Shown here piece after piece: positions 8,883 to 17,788 of a stretch of 29,813 nt of DNA. Source of the stretch: a virus. A model generated the notes under the pieces. It saw only the letters and a program-made list of their open reading frames with translations. It did no database searches and was not told the origin of the DNA. How positions within the stretch are numbered: the first letter of the stretch is position 1; the number at the start of each line of letters is the position of its first letter. The translations under genes were made by a program, and so were the position numbers. Where the stretch lies: positions 1 to 29,813 of the IMG/VR virus record IMGVR_UViG_3300009149_000185; one strand, 5' to 3'.

Positions 8883-11063
8883 TTAACCAAATCCAGGACA
8901 ATTGGTACTTAATACATTACCATCCGATGGATCACTAACCGCTGCAGTGCCTGCAGGTGGAACCACAGGTGGTTGTAGTGCACCGGCAATTGCTGCTTGT
9001 GCCACAACCATGTTAGCAGAACCAGGACTATCGATCACACCACACTTAACATTACCGTCAATCTGCAAATCTCCTGTAATTCTTACGTCTCCATCAAGTA
9101 CAATGGTTGGTGATGCAATTCTTGCCCATTCACCGGCGCGGAATTCCCAATGTGCATCAGTTTGTTCAACGCACGACTTAGAGTAATAAGTATATCGGAA
9201 ACCGTTGACCCAACGTTGCATATCACCGTCACATAGTTCGAAACGTTGATCACCTTCATTAAGTAGATAATATTGATTACCTTCGCGAAGATGGAAACCT
9301 TGATCACCCTTATTTAACTGAAATGTTTGGTTACCTTCAACTAAATGAAATAATTGTTGACCTTTACGTAGTCTAAACGTTTGATTTGCATCACCCCCTG
9401 TTTTGGATGGGTGAAGCAAAAAGAACTGAGATCCGCGCTGCGTTTCGTTATAGTCAATAAAGTTAAAGTAATCTATTCCAGATACAATCTCAGACTTAGC
9501 ATCAGCAACACCCATATCAGCAACAGTTTCTTCTGTGTGCTGCGCGTTTTGGTAATCTAAACTACCATCCATCTTATTCGGGGATTCGTGTGATCCACTA
9601 GTCTCGAATGGACGTGAACCATTTAGTTCGACCATGTGGTGTCCATCATCAATATGCATGTGGGTCCAACCCTTATTATTGGTTCTGTTAAAGTTACCAA
9701 TATCAAGGTGTTGATTATGACTACCTCTATGTTGACGATAGTTACGATCCCCGTGCTCAATTTCCATACTGTCGTTACCAGTGTAGAATCTGGTGTTTCT
9801 GTCTACATTGAATGTTTCATTGACCTTGTTAGCAAAATATCGATAGACAAAGTCTTCAATAATTGTTTTTTCACGACCTGGATTATGTTTTCTTTCTTCA
9901 AATCTACCAAGCACTTGTTCACGAGTTGAACCTTCAATGTCATCATATGTGATATTGTTATTCTTCCGACCAACATATGGTTTTGGTATAACCTTAATCG
10001 GAGCAGCAAGATTAGCGATAACATTCGTTGGTGGATTAAATGGCGCTGAAATCGCACCCTCTGGACTATTACCCTTACCACGTTGACGCTCATAAACCTT
10101 CTTAATAGATCTCTCATTAAGAAAATCTGTTTTCTGTCTTGTGCTATCTAGTTGTATAAGTTCTATAAAATATTTAGCAGGATGAATATAAGTATTTCGC
10201 TCACGAAGTATGTCACGGTCTATAATTTCACCTTGTGCGTTTCTCTCGGTACTACACATAGGGTATTCAGGTTTCCAATCTGCTCCACCCTCATAATCGT
10301 GTTGATGTTGCTTATCGTCATCGTTATGACCCCACTTGCGTTCATTCCATAAATCTAACTCTTGTTTTGTTTGTAGATTGTTCAATGTGCTACTTGGTGT
10401 AATGGTATGGATACCACTATATCCAGGAGCATCTAAATTTGCTTTACCATCAAACGCAATACGAATATCCGTCTGAAAGAAATCAGATGGGAAGATTGGT
10501 TGTGCATCATCCTCATCCTTCTTAGGTGGAGGAATCATTTCCGAACCACCATCACTAAACGTATTCTTACGAGTCTGTGGAGCATAATCTTGAACCGGAT
10601 GCTGGATGTTATCGTCGTTTACTGTCTCGTAGGAATCCTTCTCAGCATCGTAATTGGTTTGATCATCATACTGACTCTTCTTTTCATATTGATACTCATC
10701 ATCCTTAAACTTACCTTCCTTCTCCTGGTAGTCTTGAACATCTTCAATAGCGGGTGCGCCAGCAAAATATACTGGGAAGTTATGATCACCTGCTTCAAAG
10801 AATACAAATACGTGACTACCAATATCAGGAATCTTATACGATCCGATGTTACGCAATCCACCACCCTGAGTCAAATCTGTTGCTGGAATTGCCCATGGTA
10901 AATGTTTAGTCTCTACATATTTTGGATTATCACTATGAATCCCCATCACACGAATGCGGATACGACCTGCTTTCTCAGGATCGTCAACATCCTCTACAAC
11001 ACCTCTATAGTTTAAAGGTAGTTGTTCAACTTCGTCTCCAAATAGATCATTTTCAACACCCAT
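8883..11063 (-). CDS. Central spike, T4 gp5/VgrG-like, without a recognisable lysozyme domain
   Basis: This 726-residue protein has an N-terminal OB-fold (about residues 17-104): YRGVVEDVDDPEKAGRIRIR, VMGIHSDNP, LPWAIPATD, IPDIGSHVFVFFEAGDHNFP, VYFAGAP. This is the hallmark of gp5/gpV-type spikes that cap the hub trimer. A long polar, His-rich middle follows. From about residue 430 there is a beta-helix-like region, including six 9-residue repeats (about 558-611). A Gly/Pro/Ala-rich tail ends the protein (AGALQPPVVPPAGTAAVSDP), and VLDGDVRITGDLQIDGNVKCG near 670-690 is also spike-like. Unlike T4 gp5 I see no T4-lysozyme E-x8-D-x5-T signature, so cell-wall hydrolysis must be done by another protein. 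It sits between the hub gene and gp25. It is a structural protein at the tip of the tail tube. Confidence 0.85.
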   Translation of the reverse strand: MGVENDLFGDEVEQLPLNYRGVVEDVDDPEKAGRIRIRVMGIHSDNPKYVETKHLPWAIPATDLTQGGGLRNIGSYKIPDIGSHVFVFFEAGDHNFPVYFAGAPAIEDVQDYQEKEGKFKDDEYQYEKKSQYDDQTNYDAEKDSYETVNDDNIQHPVQDYAPQTRKNTFSDGGSEMIPPPKKDEDDAQPIFPSDFFQTDIRIAFDGKANLDAPGYSGIHTITPSSTLNNLQTKQELDLWNERKWGHNDDDKQHQHDYEGGADWKPEYPMCSTERNAQGEIIDRDILRERNTYIHPAKYFIELIQLDSTRQKTDFLNERSIKKVYERQRGKGNSPEGAISAPFNPPTNVIANLAAPIKVIPKPYVGRKNNNITYDDIEGSTREQVLGRFEERKHNPGREKTIIEDFVYRYFANKVNETFNVDRNTRFYTGNDSMEIEHGDRNYRQHRGSHNQHLDIGNFNRTNNKGWTHMHIDDGHHMVELNGSRPFETSGSHESPNKMDGSLDYQNAQHTEETVADMGVADAKSEIVSGIDYFNFIDYNETQRGSQFFLLHPSKTGGDANQTFRLRKGQQLFHLVEGNQTFQLNKGDQGFHLREGNQYYLLNEGDQRFELCDGDMQRWVNGFRYTYYSKSCVEQTDAHWEFRAGEWARIASPTIVLDGDVRITGDLQIDGNVKCGVIDSPGSANMVVAQAAIAGALQPPVVPPAGTAAVSDPSDGNVLSTNCPGFG
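9231..9392 (-). repeat. Six tandem 9-residue repeats in the spike beta-helix
   Basis: Six consecutive 27-nt units encode 9-residue repeats of the form [DEK]G-x-Q-x-F/Y-x-L-x, for example KGQQLFHLV, EGNQTFQLN, KGDQGFHLR, EGNQYYLLN and EGDQRFELC. A first degenerate copy is DANQTFRLR. The DNA copies have diverged at third positions, so the repeat is maintained at protein level. T4 gp5 uses an 8-residue VxGxxxxx repeat in its triple-stranded beta-helix; here the period is nine. Confidence 0.8.
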
Positions 11064-11072
11064 ACAAACTCC

Positions 11073-12368
11073 CTAGTGCTTAAAGTTACCCTGACGCGAT
11101 AGTGCTAGAACTTGACGATAAGGTATACCCTTGGTATTCCATGTGTGGGAAACTGTTCTGACAAACCATTCCCCCTCCAACTCCTCTACGTTTTCATTAA
11201 CCCCACGAACCTTATTCAATACTTTGATATGGTCACCTGCCTTCATCAATTTCTCACCTGTGATACCATTGATAAGAACATGTGTTTGAACTTGTGCCGC
11301 GACTGCAGTTAGTAGTTGGTTATAAACAAGCGCTTTGCATGTTGGTGTATCAAATTCACCGCGATAACCTGTAGGCATGTGATAACCAAACATATTATTG
11401 ATGTCCTTTGGTTCTTCATATAGATTGTTCATCTCAGGAACGGGACGTTTTAGATAACCATTTTTGAGCGTATACTGCTTCTTCTTGAACCAATTGAATC
11501 TTTCAGCACTCGCTCCAGATAATCCAATCTTATAGTACTCTTTATGTCCAAATTCTGGATAGTAATCGTTAATGACTTTCTGCGTATCTTTCTGAGCATC
11601 AGCAATACTTGTAACAACAATATCCTGAAGGTTTAGTTCGTGTTCATCACCATTTGACATGATGTGTTCAATAGACCTGAAATGAAATTGGTTCTTAAGA
11701 TCAAACCAACTATGGAATCCTCCAACGTCTCCCGTCGCCAAAGCATACTTCTTAAGATAATTAATAGTCTTGTGTGGACTCCAAAACGGAATGCAAAAAC
11801 TGTCTAACTTCCCCTTAGTATTCTCGACAGTCGTTCCATTCTCCAACTTACCAATTTGATAATCGTCTGGGGATTTGTTAAGGAATAGTTTGAATATATC
11901 TTTAACAACATCACTGATTGGTATATCTGCATACCCCTTAGACACTTTCCAAGTCAATAGATTTCTATAGGCGGGAAATTGTGCAATTGTTATTGTGAAT
12001 TGATCATAAGCAGATCCAACAATATGCCCCTCTTCATAACCAATCATATTGAGAATTTCGAACTTGAGAGTACGACCAGTACCTTCACCGTATGCGCCAC
12101 CGTCTTCACGGTTAGATCTGAGAATCATTTGAATATAATCGTAACCCTCACGAAGCAAGACACCCATCTTAAACTTACCACGGTCTGTGAACTTGATGGT
12201 ACCAAATACCACATACTGACTAATAGATTCCTGCAACTTAACTTCAACAATGTCCTGAGGTTCAAACGCTGGGGCATATGGAGAAGGTTCCCCATCTTTG
12301 TTAATAGGAATCATTGTTGGGATTTCGTTATTGAACGTTCCCCAAGTTAGTTCGCTAGGTCTAGGCAT
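11073..12368 (-). CDS. Baseplate hub protein, T4 gp27 / gpD-like
   Basis: This 431-residue protein lies immediately upstream of the gp5-like spike gene, the standard gp27-gp5 pairing. Features seen: an N-terminal beta barrel (QDIVEVKLQESISQYVVFGT, then FTDRGKFKM), LKFEILNMIGYEEG, and the helix-strand stretch FCIPFWSPHKTINYLKKYAL followed by GGFHSWFDLKNQFHFRSIEH (about 192-240). The latter is characteristic of the tube-like hub domain, where a fragment of the hub places the next domain. The C-terminus (AGDHIKVLNKVRG, EGEWFVRTVSHTW, YRQVLALSR) resembles the closing barrel of gpD-type hubs. Size and context fit T4 gp27 (391 residues). It forms the trimeric adaptor between tube and spike. Its ATG overlaps the end of the 49-residue gene upstream by 8 nt, suggesting translational coupling. 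Confidence 0.82.
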   Translation of the reverse strand: MPRPSELTWGTFNNEIPTMIPINKDGEPSPYAPAFEPQDIVEVKLQESISQYVVFGTIKFTDRGKFKMGVLLREGYDYIQMILRSNREDGGAYGEGTGRTLKFEILNMIGYEEGHIVGSAYDQFTITIAQFPAYRNLLTWKVSKGYADIPISDVVKDIFKLFLNKSPDDYQIGKLENGTTVENTKGKLDSFCIPFWSPHKTINYLKKYALATGDVGGFHSWFDLKNQFHFRSIEHIMSNGDEHELNLQDIVVTSIADAQKDTQKVINDYYPEFGHKEYYKIGLSGASAERFNWFKKKQYTLKNGYLKRPVPEMNNLYEEPKDINNMFGYHMPTGYRGEFDTPTCKALVYNQLLTAVAAQVQTHVLINGITGEKLMKAGDHIKVLNKVRGVNENVEELEGEWFVRTVSHTWNTKGIPYRQVLALSRQGNFKH

Positions 12369-12510
12369 TTTGTTCCTGTTCTTGTGTTCGTATATGCTGC
12401 TCGTAGAGACAAATTATAAGATCAAATTCATCCATCATGAGTTTATTAGATTCTTCAATACCTAATTTTGTAGTTAGTAAAAGACTAAACTGTGAAGAGA
12501 GCACAGACAT
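12361..12510 (-). CDS. Small protein (49 aa), possible hub assembly factor
   Basis: This ORF runs from an ATG at 12510 to a TAG at 12361-12363. It fills the gap between the gp26-like gene and the hub gene, overlapping the hub start by 8 nt. A GGAAG lies a few bases before the ATG. The protein begins MSVLSSQFSLLLTTKLGIEE and continues as an acidic, probably helical segment ending in a Gln/Glu-rich tail. In T4-type phages a small gene (gp51, hub assembly catalyst) lies between gene 26 and gene 27. The position fits, but I cannot show homology. The tight packing and ribosome binding site make it likely to be translated. Confidence 0.55.
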   Translation of the reverse strand: MSVLSSQFSLLLTTKLGIEESNKLMMDEFDLIICLYEQHIRTQEQEQNA

Positions 12511-12524
12511 ATAGTCTTCCGATC

Positions 12525-13706
12525 CTAAAAATCGTAGAAGAATAGTATAAAATCCGACAGATTAAATCCCTCCGCATCTTTATTGTATGTTCTTACGTAG
12601 TCGTTAACAACTTCAAAGAACACTTCGCTATTCTCTTTATAGGCAGAAGTAATCTCTTGAAGATGATCATACGACAGACAACTCAGAAGTTTCACCCGTT
12701 GATCTGCAGACATGATATTAGCGACACCGTCTCTAACATATGCTTTCACACACATAGCAAGAGTGAGTATATTTGCAGATGCTTCTGGATCCGATTTACA
12801 ATAATTCTGAATATAAATCATATCGCCTCGCGTTGGAATCATAAGATAAAGACCAAGAGTATCATCTACATTAATATAACTCATAGGATTTTTCATGAAT
12901 TGTTCTCTACGGTCTTTGATCCAATCCAACATTTCACTAATGTTAATATCGATATAACTTACCTTTGGAGTAGACTTGTCCTTAGTTCTAGAAGTTATTT
13001 TGAACTTCGCTTCCTCACCTCTAGAAATCAATCGAAGATAGACTAGAAGATATACCCAATCATATAGAGTTAAGTTTTCAACTGGATATTGATTTGTAAT
13101 ACAGCGCTTAAGAATAACATCCAATGATGAAGTTAAAGCGAACTCCAATTGCTGAACATCATACTCATAAGAATCCAAGGATTTATCTAGCATTGAATTT
13201 CGAGACTCAAATAACTCCAACTGCTTTGTTAAAAACTTGTATTCCTCAACAGTCATACTCTTAAGTTGTACAACAGTCTCTCCATCCAGAAGAGTTACTT
13301 CATCTGTATACAACTCAGAACTCAAGTGATTCAAGAAATCGTCAAACTCTGCACCATCAACATTCCTTGATGTCTTAATCTTGCCAACTGTTGGAAGATT
13401 CTCAACAACCTTCTTAACTGCTTTCTTGGTTGTTTTCTTTTTCTTCCTAGGTTTAGATTTAGGTTTAGGTTCTTCCATCACCTCTTCCTCGTTTGTGTCA
13501 ATGTTGACATCTGGAAAGAGTCTTTCCTTCAATGCTTTGGCATTTGCAACCACATCGGCATGTTCATTTGGATTGTTTATCATTGCATTCAAATGATCTA
13601 TATTGATCTCTGATGTGTTTTGTTGGAATGCTGCTGGTGCGCCAGTTCCTGGTATGTTTGGTGCAATGAATTTGTTCTGGTCAATGAACCCTTGATTCTC
13701 TTCCAT
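12525..13706 (-). CDS. Putative baseplate hub subunit, T4 gp26-like, with a basic low-complexity N-terminus
   Basis: This 393-residue protein is encoded upstream of the small gene and the gp27-like hub gene, the T4 26-51-27 order. The C-terminal 270 residues are mostly helical. They include LYDWVYLLVYLRLISRGEEA near residues 212-231, a pattern I associate with T4_baseplate (gp26) proteins, then ISEMLDWIKDRREQF and LGLYLMIPTRGDM. The N-terminal 110 residues are different: Pro/Asn-rich, then an acidic patch and a strongly basic run (KPKSKPRKKKKTTKKAVKKV, about 82-101). That segment is unusual for a hub factor and could be a nucleic-acid or anion-binding tail. A GGGAG precedes the ATG by 6 nt. 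Homology is by pattern and synteny only. Confidence 0.7.
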   Translation of the reverse strand: MEENQGFIDQNKFIAPNIPGTGAPAAFQQNTSEINIDHLNAMINNPNEHADVVANAKALKERLFPDVNIDTNEEEVMEEPKPKSKPRKKKKTTKKAVKKVVENLPTVGKIKTSRNVDGAEFDDFLNHLSSELYTDEVTLLDGETVVQLKSMTVEEYKFLTKQLELFESRNSMLDKSLDSYEYDVQQLEFALTSSLDVILKRCITNQYPVENLTLYDWVYLLVYLRLISRGEEAKFKITSRTKDKSTPKVSYIDINISEMLDWIKDRREQFMKNPMSYINVDDTLGLYLMIPTRGDMIYIQNYCKSDPEASANILTLAMCVKAYVRDGVANIMSADQRVKLLSCLSYDHLQEITSAYKENSEVFFEVVNDYVRTYNKDAEGFNLSDFILFFYDF

Positions 13707-13744
13707 GGTTTTCTCCCTTATGTTATAGTAATGCTTACCTATTC

Positions 13745-13752
13745 TATTTAGT
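13745..13752 (-). promoter_or_regulatory. Late-promoter-like motif upstream of the hub and baseplate operon
   Basis: Minus-strand ACTAAATA ends 38 nt before the ATG at 13706. A second copy, CCTAAATA, lies at 13865-13858. Both are in the 235-nt gap after the tube-gene terminator, where a new transcript for the baseplate operon must begin. Confidence 0.45.
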
Positions 13753-13884
13753 GGTATGGATGTGTTTTACAGAATTATATGGTAGGAAAGGATTAGGTGT
13801 GAAATACCCCTATAAAAATACATAGAGGTGCTTATAATAAATCCTAATATCTAAAGGTATTTAGGGTCGCTCTGGTAATATATT

Positions 13885-13914
13885 AAAGAAAAACCCCTAA
13901 TTTCTTAGGGGTTT
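13885..13914 (-). terminator. Rho-independent terminator after the sheath-tube operon
   Basis: A perfect 10-bp stem (AAACCCCTAA paired with TTAGGGGTTT, 4-nt loop) is followed on the minus strand by TTTTTCTTT. It lies 27 nt after the stop of the tube gene. Orientation and the U-tract show that it ends leftward transcription and insulates the tube operon from the hub operon. Confidence 0.88.
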
Positions 13915-13941
13915 CTCAGAATTCTTATTGAATGGTTGTGA

Positions 13942-14460
13942 CTACACTTTATTATGGTAACTGTAAGTGATAGTCGCATCAAAAGTCAAAGGAGTATCCT
14001 TTGTCTCATGACCATATTGGATCGCAGAGATCGCAGATAGGAACGAAAGACTCAACTTATAAACAGATGCAGGTGCTCTCTGAGTGTTAAGTTGGAATAA
14101 AGTCATTGAACCCATGTAGACGGTCGGTGCGCCCCAGACTGGACCAGAACCTTCGTCATAACGATATACTTGATCGAGAACCTTCTTCCAAGATGACAAT
14201 ATCTCATAATCTGCATCAATAATGAACTGAGCAGTTAGAGGTTCATAGGTAGGAGTACCACCTAGTTTATATGTCATACCGAAATAAGAGATTGGAACTT
14301 CATTAACAGTTAGACCTGGAAGTGCCGATGTTCTCATAGACGCTACCACTCGCTGCGGGTCGCCCAGTTGTCCGAAGCAACCACCTTCAAAGAAACAACG
14401 GAAGTGATATGGTCTAGCAATATCATTAATTTTTTCTCTAAGATTATTTAGACTATACAT
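13942..14460 (-). CDS. gp19: Tail tube protein, T4 gp19 family
   Basis: This 172-residue protein directly follows the sheath gene, as in T4 (gp18-gp19; gp19 is 163 residues). The family pattern is present: ARPYHFRCFFE near the start, VASMRTSALPGLTVNEVPIS, YKLGGTPTYEPLTAQFIIDA, DYEILSSWKKVLDQVYR, and a C-terminal beta strand set including GSMTLFQLN and the final FDATITYSYHNKV. It polymerises into hexameric rings to make the inner tube that carries the DNA. AAAGGATAG before the ATG is a good ribosome binding site. A terminator follows at once. Confidence 0.9.
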   Translation of the reverse strand: MYSLNNLREKINDIARPYHFRCFFEGGCFGQLGDPQRVVASMRTSALPGLTVNEVPISYFGMTYKLGGTPTYEPLTAQFIIDADYEILSSWKKVLDQVYRYDEGSGPVWGAPTVYMGSMTLFQLNTQRAPASVYKLSLSFLSAISAIQYGHETKDTPLTFDATITYSYHNKV

Positions 14461-14487
14461 ATTGCTATCCTTTTCCTTTATCTAAAA

Positions 14488-16899
14488 TTAGGCACCAGTC
14501 GATGGGACTGTGTTTGAAACGCCTGGAACTATTCTAGTAGCAAGTTCTTGTAGATTCACACCTGATCTTGTGATAAAGAATCGCAGATAGACAAACTCAG
14601 CAACAGGAGTTGGTTTCACGTAGATGTCTACGTAAAGTTCATTGTTGTCAAGAACAATTGGAGTATTGTTAGTCTCGTCACAAACTACCAAGAACTCCTG
14701 CAAACCTCTATTGTTTTGAACCCATTGTAGGAACTCATTGAAGATACCAGTTAGTTCCGAACGGGTGAATTCATCATTGAACTCGAAGACGAATTGCTCT
14801 GCGAGTCTACGACATCTTCTCTTAAGGAATGCAAGAAGTCTACGAACATTGACTCTGTTGAGATAACTCTCACGGTCTAGCAAAGTCTTCTGCCCGTAAA
14901 TGGTGATAGCACTCCTAATAACAGCAATTGGATTGACTCTGTTAGCGTAAAGGGCATCGCGCTGTGGCAGACGGAAGGTTTCGCGAAGATCTAAGACCTC
15001 AGAGAGAACACCACGTCTGCTACCAGCAGGAGCATACCAAGGATAGAAATTCTTATCCACATCAGCGTAGACGCCAGCAACGGTACCAGAAGGAGACACC
15101 CAACGATATACACCATTATACTTATCGTAGATCTTGAGACGGTTATGATAAAGCGCAGCATAACTACCAGTCTCGCCACCCAAAAGAAGATTCTCTTGAG
15201 TCCATCCAACAATCTGATCTACAATCTTATGCTCAGACGGAACATCCAAAACAGCAATTGCTTCACCATTAAGATCTTCAGCAAGAGCAGCAAGGTTCTT
15301 CTTAGCAATAAGCGGAAGATCACCTTCAATGAGAACATCTACATCTACATCAGACTCACGATAAAGATCTAGAGCAGTCAAGTACTCACCAACGAGTGTT
15401 ACGGATTGACCCTCACGTTCTACAGTCTCATAGAAGTTTTGAAGTTCACCAGAGTATCCACCACGCAATGCAATAGGAAGAGTGGTTGTCATAACACATT
15501 CAAGAGCGAGATCCGAGAACTTAGTACGGATCAATGAAGAATTGTTATTAACAACGTCCTCAACAAACATCTTATTACCATTACCATCGAATGCGTTCTT
15601 ATCTGTTGAAACTCTGTGATATTCAACTTCACCCCAAGAGTTAGATACAGTATCGCGACTTAGAACGAAGATACCAAATTCCTTCTCACTTGCTGGAAGG
15701 TTGTTCGGAATCTGACCCAAGAAGTCAAATTCGTTGACAAGTTCTTGATATGTAACTTTAGAAAGCAAACGCTTGACACTTGGTGCAGCAGCAGTACCCC
15801 AGTTGGCAAACTCTTCTGGTACGAACGAATCCGACTTAAGAGTTTCGCGAGGAATACTTAAACTATAAGGGAACTTCTTCAACTTCTCTGCATCAGCATA
15901 ACCAAGCAAGAAGATGTAGTAGTCATTATAATCAGCACCTGGACCTACAGCAGAAATAACAAGATCTTCTGCCTTTGCTTCACTGTTAATTTCAACGTTG
16001 AAATCAAAAGTATCTGTATCATCTGGATCATAATATTCTGGATCAGAAGTTGTACCGTGCTTGAAGCGGATGCCACCAACCCATGTATTCTCAACCCAAG
16101 CAACTCTTTCCCAAACAACTTCACCATCTGTGGTAGTATCACCAACGTCTACATCCCATGCAACAACGTCATCACTAACACTACCCTTGTCTGCACGTTC
16201 TGCAGATGTGTTCCATGCCTGACTAGTAAGTCCAGCAACGGTACAACGATAAACATAACCATTTGGATAATCACCACTAGGTACGCCAGCGGCAGTTTCG
16301 TCTGAGAAATGTTCTACTTGTCCTAGCGCAGTACTCTCGTACCAACCATCATGGATAAGATCACCCAACTCATACTCAACATTACGTTCACGTGGAAACG
16401 CACGATTAAGAGTATGACGAGTGTGGAACGCCTGAACACACTTGTATTCAGAATTGTAATATTCCTCAACATCCGCTTGTGTAGCAAAGGTTTGATCCGT
16501 TGCCTCAATGTACTCACTTACATCGTTATTGTAAATGTAAGGGTCTAGGTTTGCGATAAGCGGAAGAGAACCATCAGGTTCACTATCCGAGTTACAATCG
16601 AAACCAATGGCAGATACAATAGCAGTAGGACGATCAACAACTCTTGTGAAGAGAAGTTGTGCGCCTCTGGTAAAGTATCCACTTGCCGCGAAGAATGTTT
16701 TTAAAGTATCTTCGCTTGGTTCACCGTAAGTTTCTACGAACTCCCGCTCGGTGTTCACGATATCGATTTTACTCGCTGGACCACGATCTGCATTACCAAT
16801 CAACACCGCAACGGTATTGACTTGATTGCTAACGTGATCAGAGATGTCGATCTCTTGAACTCTAACCGCAGGGGAAAGACCACTTCTAATAGTCACCAT
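14488..16899 (-). CDS. gp18: Contractile tail sheath protein, T4 gp18 family, with an inserted domain
   Basis: This 803-residue protein has the standard sheath start, SGLSPAVRVQEIDIS followed by VAVLIGNADRGPA, TEREFVETYGEP and FTRGAQLLFTRVVD. It also has the conserved C-terminal polymerisation domain: GQKTLLDRESYLNRVNVRRL, LLAFLKRRCRRLAEQFVFEF, NNRGLQEFLVVCDETNN, VYLRFFITRSGV. It is about 140 residues longer than T4 gp18 (659). Part of the excess lies at about residues 212-266. There the pattern NGYVYRCTVAG, then W, then GDTTTDGEVVWERV matches a module common in phage fibres and decoration proteins. It is probably displayed on the outer tail surface. The gene is followed 27 nt later by the tube gene. 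Confidence 0.93.
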   Translation of the reverse strand: MVTIRSGLSPAVRVQEIDISDHVSNQVNTVAVLIGNADRGPASKIDIVNTEREFVETYGEPSEDTLKTFFAASGYFTRGAQLLFTRVVDRPTAIVSAIGFDCNSDSEPDGSLPLIANLDPYIYNNDVSEYIEATDQTFATQADVEEYYNSEYKCVQAFHTRHTLNRAFPRERNVEYELGDLIHDGWYESTALGQVEHFSDETAAGVPSGDYPNGYVYRCTVAGLTSQAWNTSAERADKGSVSDDVVAWDVDVGDTTTDGEVVWERVAWVENTWVGGIRFKHGTTSDPEYYDPDDTDTFDFNVEINSEAKAEDLVISAVGPGADYNDYYIFLLGYADAEKLKKFPYSLSIPRETLKSDSFVPEEFANWGTAAAPSVKRLLSKVTYQELVNEFDFLGQIPNNLPASEKEFGIFVLSRDTVSNSWGEVEYHRVSTDKNAFDGNGNKMFVEDVVNNNSSLIRTKFSDLALECVMTTTLPIALRGGYSGELQNFYETVEREGQSVTLVGEYLTALDLYRESDVDVDVLIEGDLPLIAKKNLAALAEDLNGEAIAVLDVPSEHKIVDQIVGWTQENLLLGGETGSYAALYHNRLKIYDKYNGVYRWVSPSGTVAGVYADVDKNFYPWYAPAGSRRGVLSEVLDLRETFRLPQRDALYANRVNPIAVIRSAITIYGQKTLLDRESYLNRVNVRRLLAFLKRRCRRLAEQFVFEFNDEFTRSELTGIFNEFLQWVQNNRGLQEFLVVCDETNNTPIVLDNNELYVDIYVKPTPVAEFVYLRFFITRSGVNLQELATRIVPGVSNTVPSTGA

Positions 16900-16957
16900 G
16901 TCCTTTTCCTCTTTCTGTAAAGAAATGAGTTTACACTCTACATCTATATTCTAATCA

Positions 16958-16965
16958 TATTTATG
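16958..16965 (-). promoter_or_regulatory. Late-promoter-like motif upstream of the sheath gene
   Basis: Minus-strand CATAAATA, one base from the T4 late consensus TATAAATA, ends 58 nt before the sheath ATG. It lies in the 110-nt gap after the gp15-like gene. The spacing is the longest of the set. Confidence 0.5.
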
Positions 16966-17009
16966 GTGAACTCATAAGAAATCATTAATATTTTTTAGAA
17001 AACTATATA

Positions 17010-17759
17010 TTAACCTTCCCAATTCGGTCCACTCACCTCGGTAGATCCCAACAACCCCTTATCAAGATCAAAATCGGCAGACTTGAAGAATCGAATAGGG
17101 ATATGTAAAATGGGACCAGGTTGATCGGTTAGAGGTTTGTATATCCATCCTCTAATAACGAAATTCAACTCACCACGCACGGTTCTACGGTCTGTATCTA
17201 ACCATTCAAGTGGAATGTCCTTGTTGATGTTTCCATCGAAGTCAATCTTCAATTCCCGAGGGACTTCATTTAATGTACATACGTTCTCTTTAATTTTAAC
17301 AACAACGTAAGGTGTGATGAATGGAACGATATTTTCTGAGATTTGATGGATATGTGATTCATATTTGGCGACAATAGACAATGTCATGCCAATATTGTAT
17401 GGGATGGGCATTCTATCATTATATTGCTTTGAGTTTTGCTTAATGCGGCGTCTGCGATAGAAATTCAGCGCTCTTGTCGAATCATACACAATAGAATTAA
17501 TAGATACACCAAAGATAGGAACCTTCATGTCATATTGTGAGTCAGGATTAAGTTTCTCGTATTCTTCTTCCAACTTCTTGCGTTCTTGTGGTGTATATAT
17601 AATATCAATAGGTGTTTCGTATTGATCGCGCATGGTGTCTTCGCAATCCAACTCCTCATCAACAACCTTCATACCTTTGAATAACGACATGAACACAATC
17701 ACTTGCTGTCTAACTGAATTATAGTAATAGTATTCATCATTAGGTTTACGCATTGCCAT
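17010..17759 (-). CDS. gp15: Tail completion and sheath stabiliser protein, T4 gp15-like
   Basis: I place the start at the ATG at 17759 (249 residues, MAMRKPNDEYYYY). The frame extends further to 17837, but that upstream ATG lies inside a terminator hairpin and has no ribosome binding site. The chosen start has CGGAG 10 nt upstream and a late-type promoter just before it. The T4 gp15-like pattern is VPIFGVSINSIVYDSTRALN, then RMPIPYNIGMTLSIVAKYES, then HIHQISENIVPFITPYVVVK, and a C-terminal RGELNFVIRGWIYKPL. Family members cap the sheath and tube end and join the tail to the head. Context agrees: the next genes are sheath and tube. T4 gp15 is 272 residues, close to this length. Confidence 0.8.
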   Translation of the reverse strand: MAMRKPNDEYYYYNSVRQQVIVFMSLFKGMKVVDEELDCEDTMRDQYETPIDIIYTPQERKKLEEEYEKLNPDSQYDMKVPIFGVSINSIVYDSTRALNFYRRRRIKQNSKQYNDRMPIPYNIGMTLSIVAKYESHIHQISENIVPFITPYVVVKIKENVCTLNEVPRELKIDFDGNINKDIPLEWLDTDRRTVRGELNFVIRGWIYKPLTDQPGPILHIPIRFFKSADFDLDKGLLGSTEVSGPNWEG

Positions 17760-17788
17760 AGTGTAGACTCCGTTAACATTTCCCACTA

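Noticed and set aside
8883-11063. Lysozyme domain in the spike protein, as in T4 gp5
   Set aside because: I looked for the T4-lysozyme catalytic pattern in residues 105-430 and did not see it; that region is polar and low in hydrophobic core segments.
13790-13830. Imperfect hairpin (ACCTCTAT with ATAGGGGT) between the tube and gp26-like genes
   Set aside because: It has a G-U pair and no T-tract in either direction. It could be a leader structure but there is no supporting evidence.
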